Source: Candidatus Zixiibacteriota bacterium (GTDB taxonomy: Bacteria; Zixibacteria; MSB-5A5; GN15; JACZUZ01). From it: a stretch of DNA of 64,000 nt. The stretch spans positions 62,001 through 126,000 of the forward strand of contig JAJRPJ010000012.1 in NCBI GenBank assembly GCA_024280835.1, read 5' to 3'. Below the pieces are notes generated by a model. The model had not been told where the DNA came from, searched no databases, and saw only the letters and a list, made by a program, of their open reading frames with translations. A program made the position numbers and the translations under genes. Within the stretch, counting starts at the first letter, position 1; every line of letters begins with the position of its first letter. This document shows positions 35,033 to 45,304 of this stretch, piece by piece.

Positions 35033-36820
35033 CTAAATCGAGGTGTCAACCTTGCCGCTATCTTCGCGGCACTGAGGGACAAGAATATGAAAAGGCCCGA
35101 CCGTGTCAACAGTTTTGAAGTTATCATAGATTGCGTGATAAAGCATATCAAACTGCGGTGTCTCTGGAATTAGATCAGGGTCTTTCAAAACAACCAAATC
35201 TGGAGGCGAACTTTCAAAAAGCTCGACGCTCTCACTGGCGAGGGCCGAATCAAATTCCAGCTTGTAATACCATTGAATCCGTCCCCAAGGCTGGCGATCT
35301 GTCAGGAAACTCAGCGATGCTGGCTCTGGAAAGGCCAGAATCTTAGCTTCAGGCGCAGAATGCTCTAGGACACGAAGAGCCAGTCCGTCAATATTGGCTA
35401 CAGTCGCCGAATCAGAGTAAATCCCTACTAGTTTCGCGGACGAAAACGGAACAGTCAACTCAGATCGCGCAGAACTCTTGTATGGAAATCGATGATGAAC
35501 CGTCAGCGCCAAAACCAGCATGACACTCGCCATCGTTGGAATCATCCAGCCACTAAACCTATCCTTGAGATTCACTCTCAAACCGCCAACGTCCCTCTTG
35601 GGGTCGCCCCAGTTAGCTGAAAACAGAATCAAAATCGGTAGGCTGATAACTGCCCCGATATAGCTAAACACCCAGCCGTTATAGTTAAATCCAGAAGCAT
35701 AGAGGACTATCAAAGCCATTCCACACAACCGAGTCTGGTGTTCAATGTGAATGCTTGCCCCTCTTCCTCGGCTCCCAATAATTGAAGTAACATAGAACCA
35801 AGAAAGAGATACAAATGAGACCAGAGTAATCATTAGCGGTAATTGTGATGCTGAATCACCAACCCAAAACCAAGCCGTCGCAAACCAAAGCACAAGAGAA
35901 ACGATTCTTACTTTCTGCTTGAGAGGCGCCACCACAATCAAGAATAAAGTCCCAGCTAAAGGCCAGACACTCATGAAAGCCGTCGGTAAATCTTGGTAGA
36001 TTAGAAATGAAAGCGGTAAGTCACTGATTCTGTTGGGTAAGCTATAAATATTATCCCAAACCTCAGACAATGGCGCCTCCAGAGCCAAGAGCGATAAGGC
36101 AACAATCCCAGCAAACCCCGCCAATAATCTGGCAGAGCTTAACAATTTTTCTGCAACTTTTAGATTAGTAAACTGATCCTCAAGGAAGTAGAAGAACAAA
36201 TACATTGGAACGATTACTATAAAGCCCTGCTTACACAAAAACGCTAGTCCAGCAAACAGCCCAGCCAATACCATACGTTTTCTAAAAGCAAACAATGCAA
36301 ACAGTGACGCGAAAAACATTCCGTCATAGGTGTACCACGGAAAGGCAAACAAAAGTGACGAATAAACGAGTGTAGCGCTAAGAACAAAAGCCAAAGAAAC
36401 AGCCGAAAACCAGCGCCGATAGATAAGCGAGAACAATACGATTGTGGAGAACAGTTGCAGAGCCCAAATGATTCTGCTCACTAACACTGTGTAGCTTTCA
36501 CCAAAGACACCAATCCAAAATGACTGAATCAGTGGCGACAACGGTGTTCGTAAATAATAGAAATCACTATAGATGTGCTGACCATCAGCGATGCGCTTAC
36601 CCAAGGCCAACAAATATGCGTCATCATAAATCGAAAACCCTTGCGGCAAATAATACCAAAAGTAAACGAGCGCAAAGCACCAAAAAACAATGTAACTGCG
36701 AAGGTGATGCGACCTCTCAACCTTGGGAACAGTAACAGAGTTAGACTCAGGTAGTAATTCACCATGAAAAAAGAGCGCCTCTCTAAGGCTTTGAATTAGC
36801 TTTAGAGATAACGCTCTCAT
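35033..36820 (-). CDS. Multi-pass membrane protein, GT-C glycosyltransferase-like
   Basis: 595 residues from ATG 36818-36820 (a TTG four codons upstream is less likely). Hydrophobic segments number about 10-12. The first periplasmic loop has an acidic YDDAYLLALGKRIADGQHIY followed by DFYYLRTPLSP, the layout of the GT-C superfamily (GT39/ArnT-like), where the DD/DE pair sits in the active site. These enzymes use polyprenol-linked sugars to modify lipids or proteins. The C-terminal soluble part (about 475-595) has SSPPDLVVLKDP and similar segments, as in many uncharacterised members. Substrate cannot be inferred. It lies between glyA and nrdR. Confidence 0.68.
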   Translation of the reverse strand: MRALSLKLIQSLREALFFHGELLPESNSVTVPKVERSHHLRSYIVFWCFALVYFWYYLPQGFSIYDDAYLLALGKRIADGQHIYSDFYYLRTPLSPLIQSFWIGVFGESYTVLVSRIIWALQLFSTIVLFSLIYRRWFSAVSLAFVLSATLVYSSLLFAFPWYTYDGMFFASLFALFAFRKRMVLAGLFAGLAFLCKQGFIVIVPMYLFFYFLEDQFTNLKVAEKLLSSARLLAGFAGIVALSLLALEAPLSEVWDNIYSLPNRISDLPLSFLIYQDLPTAFMSVWPLAGTLFLIVVAPLKQKVRIVSLVLWFATAWFWVGDSASQLPLMITLVSFVSLSWFYVTSIIGSRGRGASIHIEHQTRLCGMALIVLYASGFNYNGWVFSYIGAVISLPILILFSANWGDPKRDVGGLRVNLKDRFSGWMIPTMASVMLVLALTVHHRFPYKSSARSELTVPFSSAKLVGIYSDSATVANIDGLALRVLEHSAPEAKILAFPEPASLSFLTDRQPWGRIQWYYKLEFDSALASESVELFESSPPDLVVLKDPDLIPETPQFDMLYHAIYDNFKTVDTVGPFHILVPQCREDSGKVDTSI

Positions 36821-36845
36821 TATTGTCACCAAGGAAGTATTGAAT

Positions 36846-38138
36846 CTATTGAGCGAGTGATGCAGTCTGTGTAGTCGAAGTCAGTAAAGGAAACCGTCGG
36901 CAAAGCGCCTTGACGCGTTCAGCAACATTGGCATTGACTGCGCCATCGTTAGTCTTATCGCTACCGCTGGCTACGTCATTGACTATGTCATTGATCATCG
37001 AGGCAATCTCGCGCATTTCACCCTCGCCCATCCCTCGTGTTGTCACAGCAGGTGTTCCAAGACGTACCCCCGAAGTAACAAACGGTTTTCTAGTATCAAA
37101 CGGAACTGTGTTCTTGTTGGCAGTAATACCAGCTCTATCCAGAGCCTTTTCAATCTTCTTGCCAGAAACACTCGCGTTCAGCAGAGACAACAACATCACA
37201 TGCGTGTCAGTGCCACCAGAGACAAGTTTCTGCCCATGACCGACTAGCGCTTCGGCTAGCGCCTGCGCATTGGCTAGTATTTGCCGTTGATATTCGGCAA
37301 ACTTTGGTTCCAGAGCCTCTTTGAAAGCCACCGCCTTGGCAGCGATAATATGCATCAAAGGCCCACCCTGAATCCCCGGCATCACAGTTCTATCAATATC
37401 AGCGGCAAACTCTTCTTTGCACATAATCATCCCACCACGTGGGCCACGCAGAGTCTTATGTGTGGTAGTTGTCACGTAATCAGCATAGGGTATCGGCGAC
37501 TCATGCAAACCTACAGCGACTAATCCAGCTATGTGTGCAATATCCACCATCAAAAGAGCGCCACAGGCATCGGCTGCTTCACGAAAGCGCTTGAAGTTTA
37601 ATTTGCGAGGATATGCCGAAGCGCCAGCAACGATTAGTTTGGGCTTAACTTTACAGGCCTGTGCGATGAGTTTATCATAATCGATGACTTCATCCTCCTT
37701 TTCAACTTGATAACTAACAAAGTCAAAGAGTTTACCTGTGAAATTGATTGGATGGCCATGTGTCAAATGCCCACCATGCGAAAGGTCTAGTCCCATCACC
37801 TTGTCGCCAGTTTCAAGGCAACTGAAATAAACAGCCATATTGGCCTGCGAACCAGAGTGTGGTTGAACATTGACATGCTCACAACCAAATAACTCCTTAG
37901 CCCTATCACGCGCCAGATTTTCAGCTTCATCGACAAACTCGCAACCACCATAATAACGCTTACCAGGATACCCTTCGGCGTATTTGTTGGTCATCACTGA
38001 ACCGGCCGCTGATAACACCGCAGGCGAAACAAAGTTTTCTGAGGCGATTAATTCAATTTTGTCAGTTTGGCGCGCAGACTCACGCTGAATCATGCCAAAG
38101 ATTTCGGGATCGAACTCTTGCAGTGATTTCGTATTCAT
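36846..38138 (-). CDS. glyA: Serine hydroxymethyltransferase GlyA
   Basis: 430 residues from ATG 38136-38138; a TTG two codons upstream also lies in frame. Family motifs are intact: [41 protein letters not shown] and the PLP-lysine motif [14 protein letters not shown]. It converts serine and tetrahydrofolate to glycine and methylene-THF. About 20 residues at the C-terminus extend past the usual end. It is followed closely (25 bases) by the GT-C-like gene. Confidence 0.98.
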   Translation of the reverse strand: MNTKSLQEFDPEIFGMIQRESARQTDKIELIASENFVSPAVLSAAGSVMTNKYAEGYPGKRYYGGCEFVDEAENLARDRAKELFGCEHVNVQPHSGSQANMAVYFSCLETGDKVMGLDLSHGGHLTHGHPINFTGKLFDFVSYQVEKEDEVIDYDKLIAQACKVKPKLIVAGASAYPRKLNFKRFREAADACGALLMVDIAHIAGLVAVGLHESPIPYADYVTTTTHKTLRGPRGGMIMCKEEFAADIDRTVMPGIQGGPLMHIIAAKAVAFKEALEPKFAEYQRQILANAQALAEALVGHGQKLVSGGTDTHVMLLSLLNASVSGKKIEKALDRAGITANKNTVPFDTRKPFVTSGVRLGTPAVTTRGMGEGEMREIASMINDIVNDVASGSDKTNDGAVNANVAERVKALCRRFPLLTSTTQTASLAQ

Positions 38139-38238
38139 GCTCAACTCAGTTTGTTTGTTGTTTTATTCTTTCGGGCGGGAGAATCGTACTGCACAGCTAC
38201 ACAATATGCCTACCAAACACATCACATATAACTACAAC

Positions 38239-38712
38239 CTATGCCTTAACTGGCTTATCGGAGTCCTGCTCAAGCGCAGACATTTTGTCGACTCGAGTTT
38301 GATGACGACCACCATCAAATTTTGTTTCGATCCAATTATTGATGATTGATTCCAAATCAGCTTCGGGAGTGTATTTCCCCGCAAGAGTCAATACATTAGC
38401 ATTATTGTGAGCGCGCGCAAACATAGCCATCTCAGGATTCAAAACCAACGCGCCTCGTACACCTGCAAAACGATTGACAACCATATTCATACCATTGCCA
38501 GTCCCGCAAACGACAACCCCGAAATCTACAACGCCATCAACAACATCTTGCGCTACCTGAGCGCCAAAATCTGGATAATCAACAGATTCGCTGGAATTGG
38601 TTCCATGATCAACTACGTCATGCCCAAGGTCCTGCAATATCTGCTTAACCTTATCCTTCCACTCAAAACCAGCATGGTCAGAGCCAAGCGAGAATTTCAT
38701 AGTCTTACTCAT
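38239..38712 (-). CDS. rpiB: Ribose-5-phosphate isomerase B
   Basis: 157 residues with the RpiB opening SLGSDHAGFEWKDKVK, YPDFGAQVAQDV and the active-site loop CGTGNGMNMVVNR with Cys69, followed by ARAHNNANVLTLAG. It interconverts ribose-5-P and ribulose-5-P in the pentose phosphate pathway. The loop has Asn where many members have Ile (CGTGIGM). It is 94 bases upstream of glyA, an arrangement (rpiB-glyA) found in many bacteria. Confidence 0.95.
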   Translation of the reverse strand: MSKTMKFSLGSDHAGFEWKDKVKQILQDLGHDVVDHGTNSSESVDYPDFGAQVAQDVVDGVVDFGVVVCGTGNGMNMVVNRFAGVRGALVLNPEMAMFARAHNNANVLTLAGKYTPEADLESIINNWIETKFDGGRHQTRVDKMSALEQDSDKPVKA

Positions 38713-38754
38713 AAAACTTGCTCAGTATTTCTCAGTACTTCTTAAGGCCGTCTC

Positions 38755-39714
38755 TTAGGAAACATTGCTTTCAATCGCAACATCAGCGCCTACAGAAACA
38801 GGTGTCAACCAATTGAAACGGTCTGGAACTCTTCCTTCAATAATAGCGAAGAACTCATCCTGCAAACGTTTGGTAATTGGCCCACGCGACCCATCACCTA
38901 TTGAAATTCGGTCGATACTTCTAATTGGGGTAATCTCAGCGGCTGTGCCTGTGAAAAACACTTCATCAGCGATATAGAGAGATCCACGTGAAATACCCTC
39001 TTCCCGACACTCAATCCCCAAGTCCTTGGCGATCTTCATAATGCAATCACGAGTGATTCCAGGAAGAACAGAATTAGAAAGCGCAGGAGTATAGAGTACG
39101 CCCTTACGAACAAGGAAAATATTTTCGCCTGAGCCTTCGGAGACATAGCCATTGACATCCAAAGCAATACCTTCGGAGTAACCATTGACAATCGCCTCTT
39201 GCTTGATGAGCTGACTGTTCATGTAGTTAGCGCCCGCTTTAGCTACCGCTGGAAGCGTATTGGGCGCAATCCTTGTCCAAGACGACACACAAACATCAAC
39301 ACCCTCTTCAAGAGCCTCTGGGCCCAAATACTTGCCCCAGTTCCAGACAGCGATAACTACATCAATCGGACATGGTCTCGGATCAACCCCTAGTGACTCA
39401 TAGCCACGATACACAATAGGACGAATATAACAGGCTTCAAGATTATTAGCGGCTATTGTTTGGAGAGTTGCCTCGCGAATCACTTCCTTAGTGTATGGAA
39501 TATCCATACGGTAAACCTTCGCGGAGTTGAACAATCGATCGACATGCTCATCTAAACGAAAACAAGCTGACCCCGTTGCTGTTTTGTAACAGCGCTGTCC
39601 TTCAAAAACCGACGATCCATAACTGACTACGTGCGAGAGAACGTGGATTTTGGCGTCCTGCCAATCCACGAGTTTTCCGTTCTGCCAAATTTTTCCAGAT
39701 TCATCAAAAGCCAT
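38755..39714 (-). CDS. ilvE: Branched-chain amino acid aminotransferase IlvE
   Basis: 319 residues of PLP fold-type IV: the family opening [30 protein letters not shown], then [34 protein letters not shown] with the PLP-binding Lys region, [20 protein letters not shown] and [20 protein letters not shown]. It transfers the amino group between glutamate and the keto acids of Leu, Ile and Val. Downstream genes in the window for branched acyl-CoA breakdown make a role in leucine catabolism possible as well as synthesis. Confidence 0.95.
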   Translation of the reverse strand: MAFDESGKIWQNGKLVDWQDAKIHVLSHVVSYGSSVFEGQRCYKTATGSACFRLDEHVDRLFNSAKVYRMDIPYTKEVIREATLQTIAANNLEACYIRPIVYRGYESLGVDPRPCPIDVVIAVWNWGKYLGPEALEEGVDVCVSSWTRIAPNTLPAVAKAGANYMNSQLIKQEAIVNGYSEGIALDVNGYVSEGSGENIFLVRKGVLYTPALSNSVLPGITRDCIMKIAKDLGIECREEGISRGSLYIADEVFFTGTAAEITPIRSIDRISIGDGSRGPITKRLQDEFFAIIEGRVPDRFNWLTPVSVGADVAIESNVS

Positions 39715-40031
39715 AGCGGATTCCTTTCGCCTGTAATTGCGTTATATATTAAGCGGCCTCGACCCCTCCTGCCGCGGAATTGTAAAAACCGCTTCAGAGC
39801 TAATATACGCAAAACTGCCGATAAGTCAATGACTTGCGGCGATTTGCGCATTTCAAACATTGATGTTTGACTCTTCTGGAAGGATTTTTTACAGATGGAG
39901 ATTGTATCGCGGAAAGCGCCTAGAACTCTCGAATTCAGCTTGGCTTAAGACAACAGAATACAATGACTTAGAGAAATCACCTTAATAGAGCCATCATAAG
40001 CTCTCTTGCCACATATCACGACTTCTTTAGT
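39715..40031. promoter_or_regulatory. Intergenic region upstream of ilvE with promoter and palindrome
   Basis: 317 bases without a gene. On the minus strand TTGACT (39829-39824), 16 bases and TATATT (39807-39802) form a good -35/-10 pair for ilvE, with a leader of about 80 bases and AAAGGA before the start. About 24 bases upstream of the -35 lies an 18-bp inverted repeat (TCAAACAT, TG, ATGTTTGA; 39853-39870) that could bind an activator. I see nothing else in the stretch. Confidence 0.5.
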
Positions 40032-40649
40032 TTATGGTTTCCTTGAATATTTGCCTGAAATTAGAGGAATCAGCCAAAATGCCGCTGCAATTTTCAGCCC
40101 AGATCCTATCAGGAAAGGATAGAAACCCAATTGCAAAACCAAGCCTGGCTCAACAAAAAGAGAAAGTTGGCTAAGACCACAGACGAAAATCACTGCCGCA
40201 CCAATAGTCAAAGCCGATGCAGAAAGCCAGTAATTGCGATCCCAGCCTCTATCAGCTAGTGAACCAGTCGCGTATGCCGCAACCAAAAACCCTAGCAAAT
40301 AACCACCTGTTGGACCCAGCAGTACCGCGGCGCCACCTGTAGCTCCAGCAAAGACCGGAAGCCCAAGAGCGCCTTCAAACAAATAAAGTCCGATTACACC
40401 CACCGCGCGTGTCCTGCCCAGCGCCATAGCTGTCAGGAGAACACCGAATGTTTGACCTGTAATCGGCACTATTGTAAACGGAAGGGCCACAGAAATCTGC
40501 GCGGTGGCTATCAGAATAATATTGAAAGACATAACGAGCATAACCTCGCGCGCGATTGTTGAACCAAAGACACTTGTTGCGCCCATTGCACCAAATGAAT
40601 TCACAAGATATGAGTTTCTATTTCCAACTAGTTTCTCAATCGCTCTCAT
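40032..40649 (-). CDS. bioY: Biotin transporter BioY
   Basis: 205 residues with six hydrophobic segments and the BioY segments LPFTIVPITGQTFGVLLTAM, GLPVFAGATGG and LLGPTGGYLLGFLVAAY. BioY is the substrate-binding S component of an energy-coupling-factor transporter; no EcfA or EcfT gene is present here. Its position beside a biotin-dependent carboxylase region (47367-51082) makes sense of local biotin need. A 50-residue N-terminal stretch (MRAIEKLVGN...) before the first membrane span is longer than usual. Confidence 0.94.
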   Translation of the reverse strand: MRAIEKLVGNRNSYLVNSFGAMGATSVFGSTIAREVMLVMSFNIILIATAQISVALPFTIVPITGQTFGVLLTAMALGRTRAVGVIGLYLFEGALGLPVFAGATGGAAVLLGPTGGYLLGFLVAAYATGSLADRGWDRNYWLSASALTIGAAVIFVCGLSQLSLFVEPGLVLQLGFYPFLIGSGLKIAAAFWLIPLISGKYSRKP

Positions 40650-40708
40650 CTATCTTCCCTTATGACTATTGAATACTATTGTATTTTATATAACTGCTAA
40701 AGACTCAG

Positions 40709-41878
40709 CTAGGCAGACTTTTCCGTCAACTCTTCTTGATAGCGCCTTACTAAATTGCGCGAAATAACAATTCTCTGTATTTCGCTGGTGCCTTCGCCAA
40801 TTTCACAGAGCTTAACATCACGCCAAATACGCTCAGCGGCATACTCACCAACTCGTGTTCCACCAGTCTCTAGAATCGCAATAGCCTTAGCGGCGCAACG
40901 TGTGCCAACTTCGGAGGCGAACAATTTAGCATGAGCTGAATTCGGACCATAGGCCAAGCCTTCGTCTTTCATCATCGCGGCGCGATAAATCAAACCTCGC
41001 GCAGCTTGAAGTTCAGTTTCCATATCAGCCAATTGGAAAGCCACACCTTGTCGCTTCGACAAACTCAGCCCCGTAGCTTCTTGCTCGACCGCATACTTCA
41101 AGGCACAATCCAAAGCCCCTTGCCCTAACCCGAGAGCCATAGCGCCGATAGAGATTCGGCCACCGTCGAGTGTTTTCATGAACTGCTTGAATCCACCGCC
41201 TGTTTCACCAAGTTGATTCTCAAGAGGTACTTTTACATCAGAAAAATGCAAGAAAGCCGTGTCACTGCCACGTAAGCCAAGCTTGTTTTCTTTTTTACCA
41301 GAGACAAACCCATCCCAGCCTTTCTCCAAAATAAATGAAGAAATCCCGCGACTACCTGGCTCGTCGGAAGTCTTGGCTGTCACGACCGCCGCATAACATT
41401 CTGTCGCTGAAGTAATCCAACATTTTGAACCATTGATAATCCAATTATCGTCTTCGATAACGGCCCGAGTTTTTGTTCCGCCTGCATCAGATCCAGCGTC
41501 AGGTTCGGTTAAGCCAAAAGCCACCAACTCTCCAGCACAACCACGCGGTAGGTATTTGCGCTTTTGCTCTTCACTGCCGAATTCATAAATCGGCCACAAA
41601 CCAAGTGAATTATGCGCGGCGATTGTGATACCTGTTGAGCCACAAACGCGCGAGAACTCTTCGACTGCAATAGCATACTGCAATGTCTCAAATCCCGAGC
41701 CGCCGTATTTCTTAGAGACAACCATTCCCAAATAACCCTCATCAGCCAACGGCTTGATAAGTTCCTTTGGAAACCTCTGCTCTTCATCGATTGAGACAGC
41801 TAAAGGAGCAACACGCTCCAATGCGAAAGCTCGCACTTGCTGCCTGAAATCTTCGTATTTCTTATCCCAAAAGTTCAT
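40709..41878 (-). CDS. Acyl-CoA dehydrogenase (second of a pair)
   Basis: 389 residues. The FAD-binding acyl-CoA dehydrogenase signatures are present: AFGLTEPDAGSDAGGTKTRA, WITSATECYAA, and near the C-terminus GGTRVGEYAAERIWRDVKLC with the catalytic-type Glu in IGEGTSEIQRIVISR. It oxidises a short or branched acyl-CoA to the enoyl-CoA, passing electrons to ETF. The start overlaps the stop of the other acyl-CoA dehydrogenase gene by one base (TAATG), so they are coupled. Which substrate each takes cannot be read from sequence alone. Confidence 0.95.
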   Translation of the reverse strand: MNFWDKKYEDFRQQVRAFALERVAPLAVSIDEEQRFPKELIKPLADEGYLGMVVSKKYGGSGFETLQYAIAVEEFSRVCGSTGITIAAHNSLGLWPIYEFGSEEQKRKYLPRGCAGELVAFGLTEPDAGSDAGGTKTRAVIEDDNWIINGSKCWITSATECYAAVVTAKTSDEPGSRGISSFILEKGWDGFVSGKKENKLGLRGSDTAFLHFSDVKVPLENQLGETGGGFKQFMKTLDGGRISIGAMALGLGQGALDCALKYAVEQEATGLSLSKRQGVAFQLADMETELQAARGLIYRAAMMKDEGLAYGPNSAHAKLFASEVGTRCAAKAIAILETGGTRVGEYAAERIWRDVKLCEIGEGTSEIQRIVISRNLVRRYQEELTEKSA

Positions 41879-43020
41879 TAATCCCTCAACAAGTCACGGG
41901 AAATAACCATCAACTGCGCCTCGGTGGTGCCTTCATAGATTTCAGTGATACGAGCATCACGGAAATAACGCTCCACAGGATACTCTTTGATATAACCATA
42001 ACCACCATGAATCTGAAGCGCTTGATCAGCAATATAGTTGGCCGACTGACTAGCAAATAGTTTCGCCATCGAGGCTTCACGATGAATAAACTTCTCACCA
42101 GTGTCCTTGAGAGCCGCGGCACGATAAACCAACAAACGCGAAGCCTCTAAGCGTGTCGCCATATCGGCTATCTTGAATTGAATAGCCTGAAAATTGGCAA
42201 TTGGCTGATTGAATTGAACACGTTCTTTTGAATATTTGATCGCCTCATTGAGCGCCGCCATGCCGATACCAACGGCTTGAGCTCCAACACCGATGCGGCC
42301 ACCGTTGAGAATACCAACAGCGGTTTTAAAACCATCACCCTCGACACCAATCAGATTCTCCTTCGGGACTTTAACGTCCACGAGAATAACTTCACGAGTA
42401 TCAGAGCAACGAATGCCAAGCTTGTTTTCTTTCTTACCTAGTGACAAACCCTCACTCTCGGCCTCAACAACAAAGGCGCTAATTCCTTTACGGCCAGCGG
42501 CAGGATCTGTCTTGGTAAAGACGATAAACAAATTGGCAAGTCCAGCATTAGTTACCCAAAGCTTATTACCATTAAGCAAATAGTGATCACCTTTATCAAC
42601 AGCGGTACAGCCAATGCTGACGATGTCAGTACCCGCTCCAGCTTCGGACAAACAGTAAGCGCCAATCCAACCCTCGGCGACCTTCGGCAAATATTTCGCT
42701 TGTAAAGACTCTGTGGCGAATTCGTTCAGCGCCTGAACAAAGAGCGAATTATTCACCGAAACAGTAATTCCAAAACCTGCGCTAGCCGCCGACAACTCCT
42801 CGATAACCACCGAATAAGCCAGCATTGAAAGCCCAAGACCACCGTGCTTCTCAGGAATCAGCATCCCAAAGAAGCCTAAGTCCTGCGCCTCTTTGATAAT
42901 CTCCGCTGGAACTTCTCCTTTGGCATCCCACTCTTCAGCGTTCGGATAGACACGTTTCTCAGTAAACTCTCTTGCCGCTTCACGCATATCCACGGCTTCT
43001 TCTGTTAATTGATAACTCAT
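41878..43020 (-). CDS. Acyl-CoA dehydrogenase (first of a pair)
   Basis: 380 residues with GAYCLSEAGAGTDIVSIGCT, LWVTNAGLANLFIVF, GRIGVGAQAVGIGMAALNEA, YSKERVQFNQPIANFQAIQF and the C-terminal RYFRDARITEIYEGTTEAQ with the catalytic-type Glu (YEGT). The FNQPIA/FQAIQFK pattern is nearest to butyryl/short-chain and branched-chain acyl-CoA dehydrogenases. It precedes and is coupled to the second dehydrogenase gene and follows the 3-hydroxyacyl-CoA dehydrogenase and thiolase genes. Confidence 0.95.
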   Translation of the reverse strand: MSYQLTEEAVDMREAAREFTEKRVYPNAEEWDAKGEVPAEIIKEAQDLGFFGMLIPEKHGGLGLSMLAYSVVIEELSAASAGFGITVSVNNSLFVQALNEFATESLQAKYLPKVAEGWIGAYCLSEAGAGTDIVSIGCTAVDKGDHYLLNGNKLWVTNAGLANLFIVFTKTDPAAGRKGISAFVVEAESEGLSLGKKENKLGIRCSDTREVILVDVKVPKENLIGVEGDGFKTAVGILNGGRIGVGAQAVGIGMAALNEAIKYSKERVQFNQPIANFQAIQFKIADMATRLEASRLLVYRAAALKDTGEKFIHREASMAKLFASQSANYIADQALQIHGGYGYIKEYPVERYFRDARITEIYEGTTEAQLMVISRDLLRD

Positions 43021-43120
43021 TTGTAAAACCTATCGTGTTTCTATTTGTATTGTTCTTATTCTAAATCATTCACACTCGCTAGAGATAAATTGCTAACCAA
43101 GATTCTCTAGGACAATATGC

Positions 43121-43205
43121 AACTATTCTTCATAAACAACTATTCTTCATAAACAACTATTCTTCATAAACAACTATTCTTCATTAACGACTATTTTTCA
43201 TAATT
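43121..43205. repeat. Tandem repeat, 17-bp unit, five copies
   Basis: Five head-to-tail copies: 43121-43137, 43138-43154 and 43155-43171 are identical (AACTATTCTTCATAAAC), 43172-43188 has one change and 43189-43205 is more divergent. The last copy overlaps the 3' end of the 3-hydroxyacyl-CoA dehydrogenase gene (stop at 43191-43193). On the minus strand each unit reads TATGAAGAATAG, close to the TATGAAAAATAG that ends that gene. Confidence 0.92.
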
Positions 43206-44054
43206 ATGAAAACCGCGGCCTGACTTTCTGCCAAGGTATCCCGCTTGTACCATCTTACGAAGTAATGGGCACGGGCGATACTTTGAATCCCCGTAACCTT
43301 CATGCAAAGTTTCCATAATCGCCAGACAAACGTCCAATCCAATAAAGTCCGCTAAAGTCAATGGTCCCATTGGATGATTCATCCCCAGCATCATGACTTT
43401 ATCGATTTCCTCAGCCCCAGCGACACCTTCCATCATCGTATAGGCCGCTTCGTTAATCATGGGCATCAAAATACGATTAGCGACAAACCCGGGATAGTCA
43501 TTGACCTCAACTGGCTGTTTGCCAAGTTTCTCGCAAAGCGCATAAATCAAATCAAAAGTTTCATCGCTAGTCGCCAAACCACGAATCAACTCGATCAATT
43601 TCATAATCGGAACTGGATTCATGAAGTGCATGCCGATAAACTTATCAGCTCGGCCAGTAGTCGAGGCCAATTGAGTAATCGGCAATGAACTCGTATTCGA
43701 GGCCAAGACACTATCAGGACTGAGAATCTTGCCGAGCTCAGCAAAAATCGCTGACTTAACTTCAAGATTCTCAAAGACCGCTTCAACAACCAACTGACAC
43801 TCGGCGCATCCAGAAAGCTCTGTCACTGTTGTCAAATTCGCCAAAGTCGCAGACTTTTGTTCGGCGGTGATTCTCTCTTTTTTGAGCTGACGGTCAAGAT
43901 TCTTTGTGATTGTTGTTATCGCTTTCTCAAGCGAGGACTCACTTTTATCACAAAGCACAACCTTGAAACCAGACTGCGCAAAAACATGAGCTATTCCATT
44001 GCCCATAGTACCTGCGCCAATCACACCGACTGTTTTGATATCGTCTATTTTCAT
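43191..44054 (-). CDS. 3-hydroxybutyryl-CoA dehydrogenase
   Basis: 287 residues. The N-terminal NAD site is [20 protein letters not shown]; then [52 protein letters not shown] and the C-terminal domain [13 protein letters not shown] and [16 protein letters not shown]. These match the single-domain 3-hydroxyacyl-CoA dehydrogenases of the Hbd/PaaH type, which reversibly oxidise (S)-3-hydroxybutyryl-CoA. It is the middle step between the acyl-CoA dehydrogenases and the thiolase; no enoyl-CoA hydratase gene is in the window. Confidence 0.95.
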   Translation of the reverse strand: MKIDDIKTVGVIGAGTMGNGIAHVFAQSGFKVVLCDKSESSLEKAITTITKNLDRQLKKERITAEQKSATLANLTTVTELSGCAECQLVVEAVFENLEVKSAIFAELGKILSPDSVLASNTSSLPITQLASTTGRADKFIGMHFMNPVPIMKLIELIRGLATSDETFDLIYALCEKLGKQPVEVNDYPGFVANRILMPMINEAAYTMMEGVAGAEEIDKVMMLGMNHPMGPLTLADFIGLDVCLAIMETLHEGYGDSKYRPCPLLRKMVQAGYLGRKSGRGFHNYEK

Positions 44055-44092
44055 ATTCTATAACTCATATGTTTCCTAAAGGATATTGCTTC

Positions 44093-45304
44093 CTAAACAA
44101 TTTCGATTGACAGAGCCACAGCATTACCACCACCAAGACAAAGTGTCGCCACGCCAGTTTTCTTGCTACGGTCCTTAAGCGCATAAATCAATGTCGTCAA
44201 AATGCGAGCGCCTGAAGCTCCAATCGGATGCCCCAAAGCCACCGCGCCGCCGTTGACATTCACGCGATCCCAATCCCAGCCTAGCGCGTCACCATCAGCA
44301 ATGGCCTGAACAGCAAAAGCCTCATTGGCCTCAATCAAATCAAAATGTTCAATAGTAACTTCCATTTTCGCCATCAAATTCTGAACAGCATATATCGGAG
44401 CGAAGAACAAATCTTTTGGCTCAACACCAGCAGTGGCATAGTCAACGATCTTGGCCAAAGGTGTCAGATTCTTTTCTTTCATGAACGACTCAGAAACAAT
44501 GACCAAAGCCGAAGCTCCATCATTCAATCCAGGAGCGTTACCAGCTGTAACTGAACCACCATCACGAGTAAAGGCAGGACGTAACTTTGCAAGTTTCTCA
44601 ATTGTCGTACCAGCGCGTGGACATTCATCAGTATCGAAAACCACTGGGTCTCCCCTGCGCTGCGGAATAGTCACAGGCACAATTTCATCTTTGAACTTTC
44701 CAGCTTCAATCGCCGCCAAGGCCTTAGCATGTGAATTAGCCGAGAACTCGTCCTGACGCTCACGAGTAACATTAGCTTTGTCAGCGGTGTATTCCGCAGC
44801 GGCACCCATATGCCAATCCTCAAACGAGTCCCACAAACCGTCAAGTATCATCGAATCTTCAAGCTTCTTATGCCCGAAACGAAGTCCCTGTTTGGCTTGA
44901 TGAAGCACATAAGGTGTATTGGACATCGACTCCATGCCACCAGCCATCACACATTTATTGTCACCAGCGCGAATTGACTGCGCCGCCAACATCACCGACT
45001 TCAAACCCGAACCACAAACTTTGTTAATTGTCAAAGCTGGCACACTACCTGGCAATCCACCATGAATCGCCGCCTGACGAGCTGGCGCTTGTCCGTTACC
45101 CGCCTGAATAACATTTCCCATAATCGCTTCATCGAAATCAGAAGCGTCGACACCACTACGCTTAAGCGCCTCAGCGATAACCGCTGCGCCCATTTCGGTA
45201 GCTGTTCTGGATGACAACCCACCTTGGAAATTTCCGATTGCTGTGCGACACGCCGCTACAATATAGGCTTGTTCGCGACTAACTTGTTTTTGAGATTGTG
45301 ACAT
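44093..45304 (-). CDS. Acetyl-CoA acetyltransferase (thiolase)
   Basis: 403 residues with the nucleophilic Cys97 ([17 protein letters not shown]), the [11 protein letters not shown] segment, NEAFAVQ, the [12 protein letters not shown] active-site His and the terminal [13 protein letters not shown] (the usual GGGMG is GGGNA here). It is the degradative/biosynthetic type II acetoacetyl-CoA thiolase. The genes thiolase, 3-hydroxyacyl-CoA dehydrogenase and two acyl-CoA dehydrogenases run in one direction with short gaps and form a beta-oxidation-like set. Confidence 0.96.
   Translation of the reverse strand: MSQSQKQVSREQAYIVAACRTAIGNFQGGLSSRTATEMGAAVIAEALKRSGVDASDFDEAIMGNVIQAGNGQAPARQAAIHGGLPGSVPALTINKVCGSGLKSVMLAAQSIRAGDNKCVMAGGMESMSNTPYVLHQAKQGLRFGHKKLEDSMILDGLWDSFEDWHMGAAAEYTADKANVTRERQDEFSANSHAKALAAIEAGKFKDEIVPVTIPQRRGDPVVFDTDECPRAGTTIEKLAKLRPAFTRDGGSVTAGNAPGLNDGASALVIVSESFMKEKNLTPLAKIVDYATAGVEPKDLFFAPIYAVQNLMAKMEVTIEHFDLIEANEAFAVQAIADGDALGWDWDRVNVNGGAVALGHPIGASGARILTTLIYALKDRSKKTGVATLCLGGGNAVALSIEIV

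Noticed and set aside
43121-43205. CRISPR array
   Set aside because: Units of 17 bases abut without spacers, so this is a simple tandem repeat.
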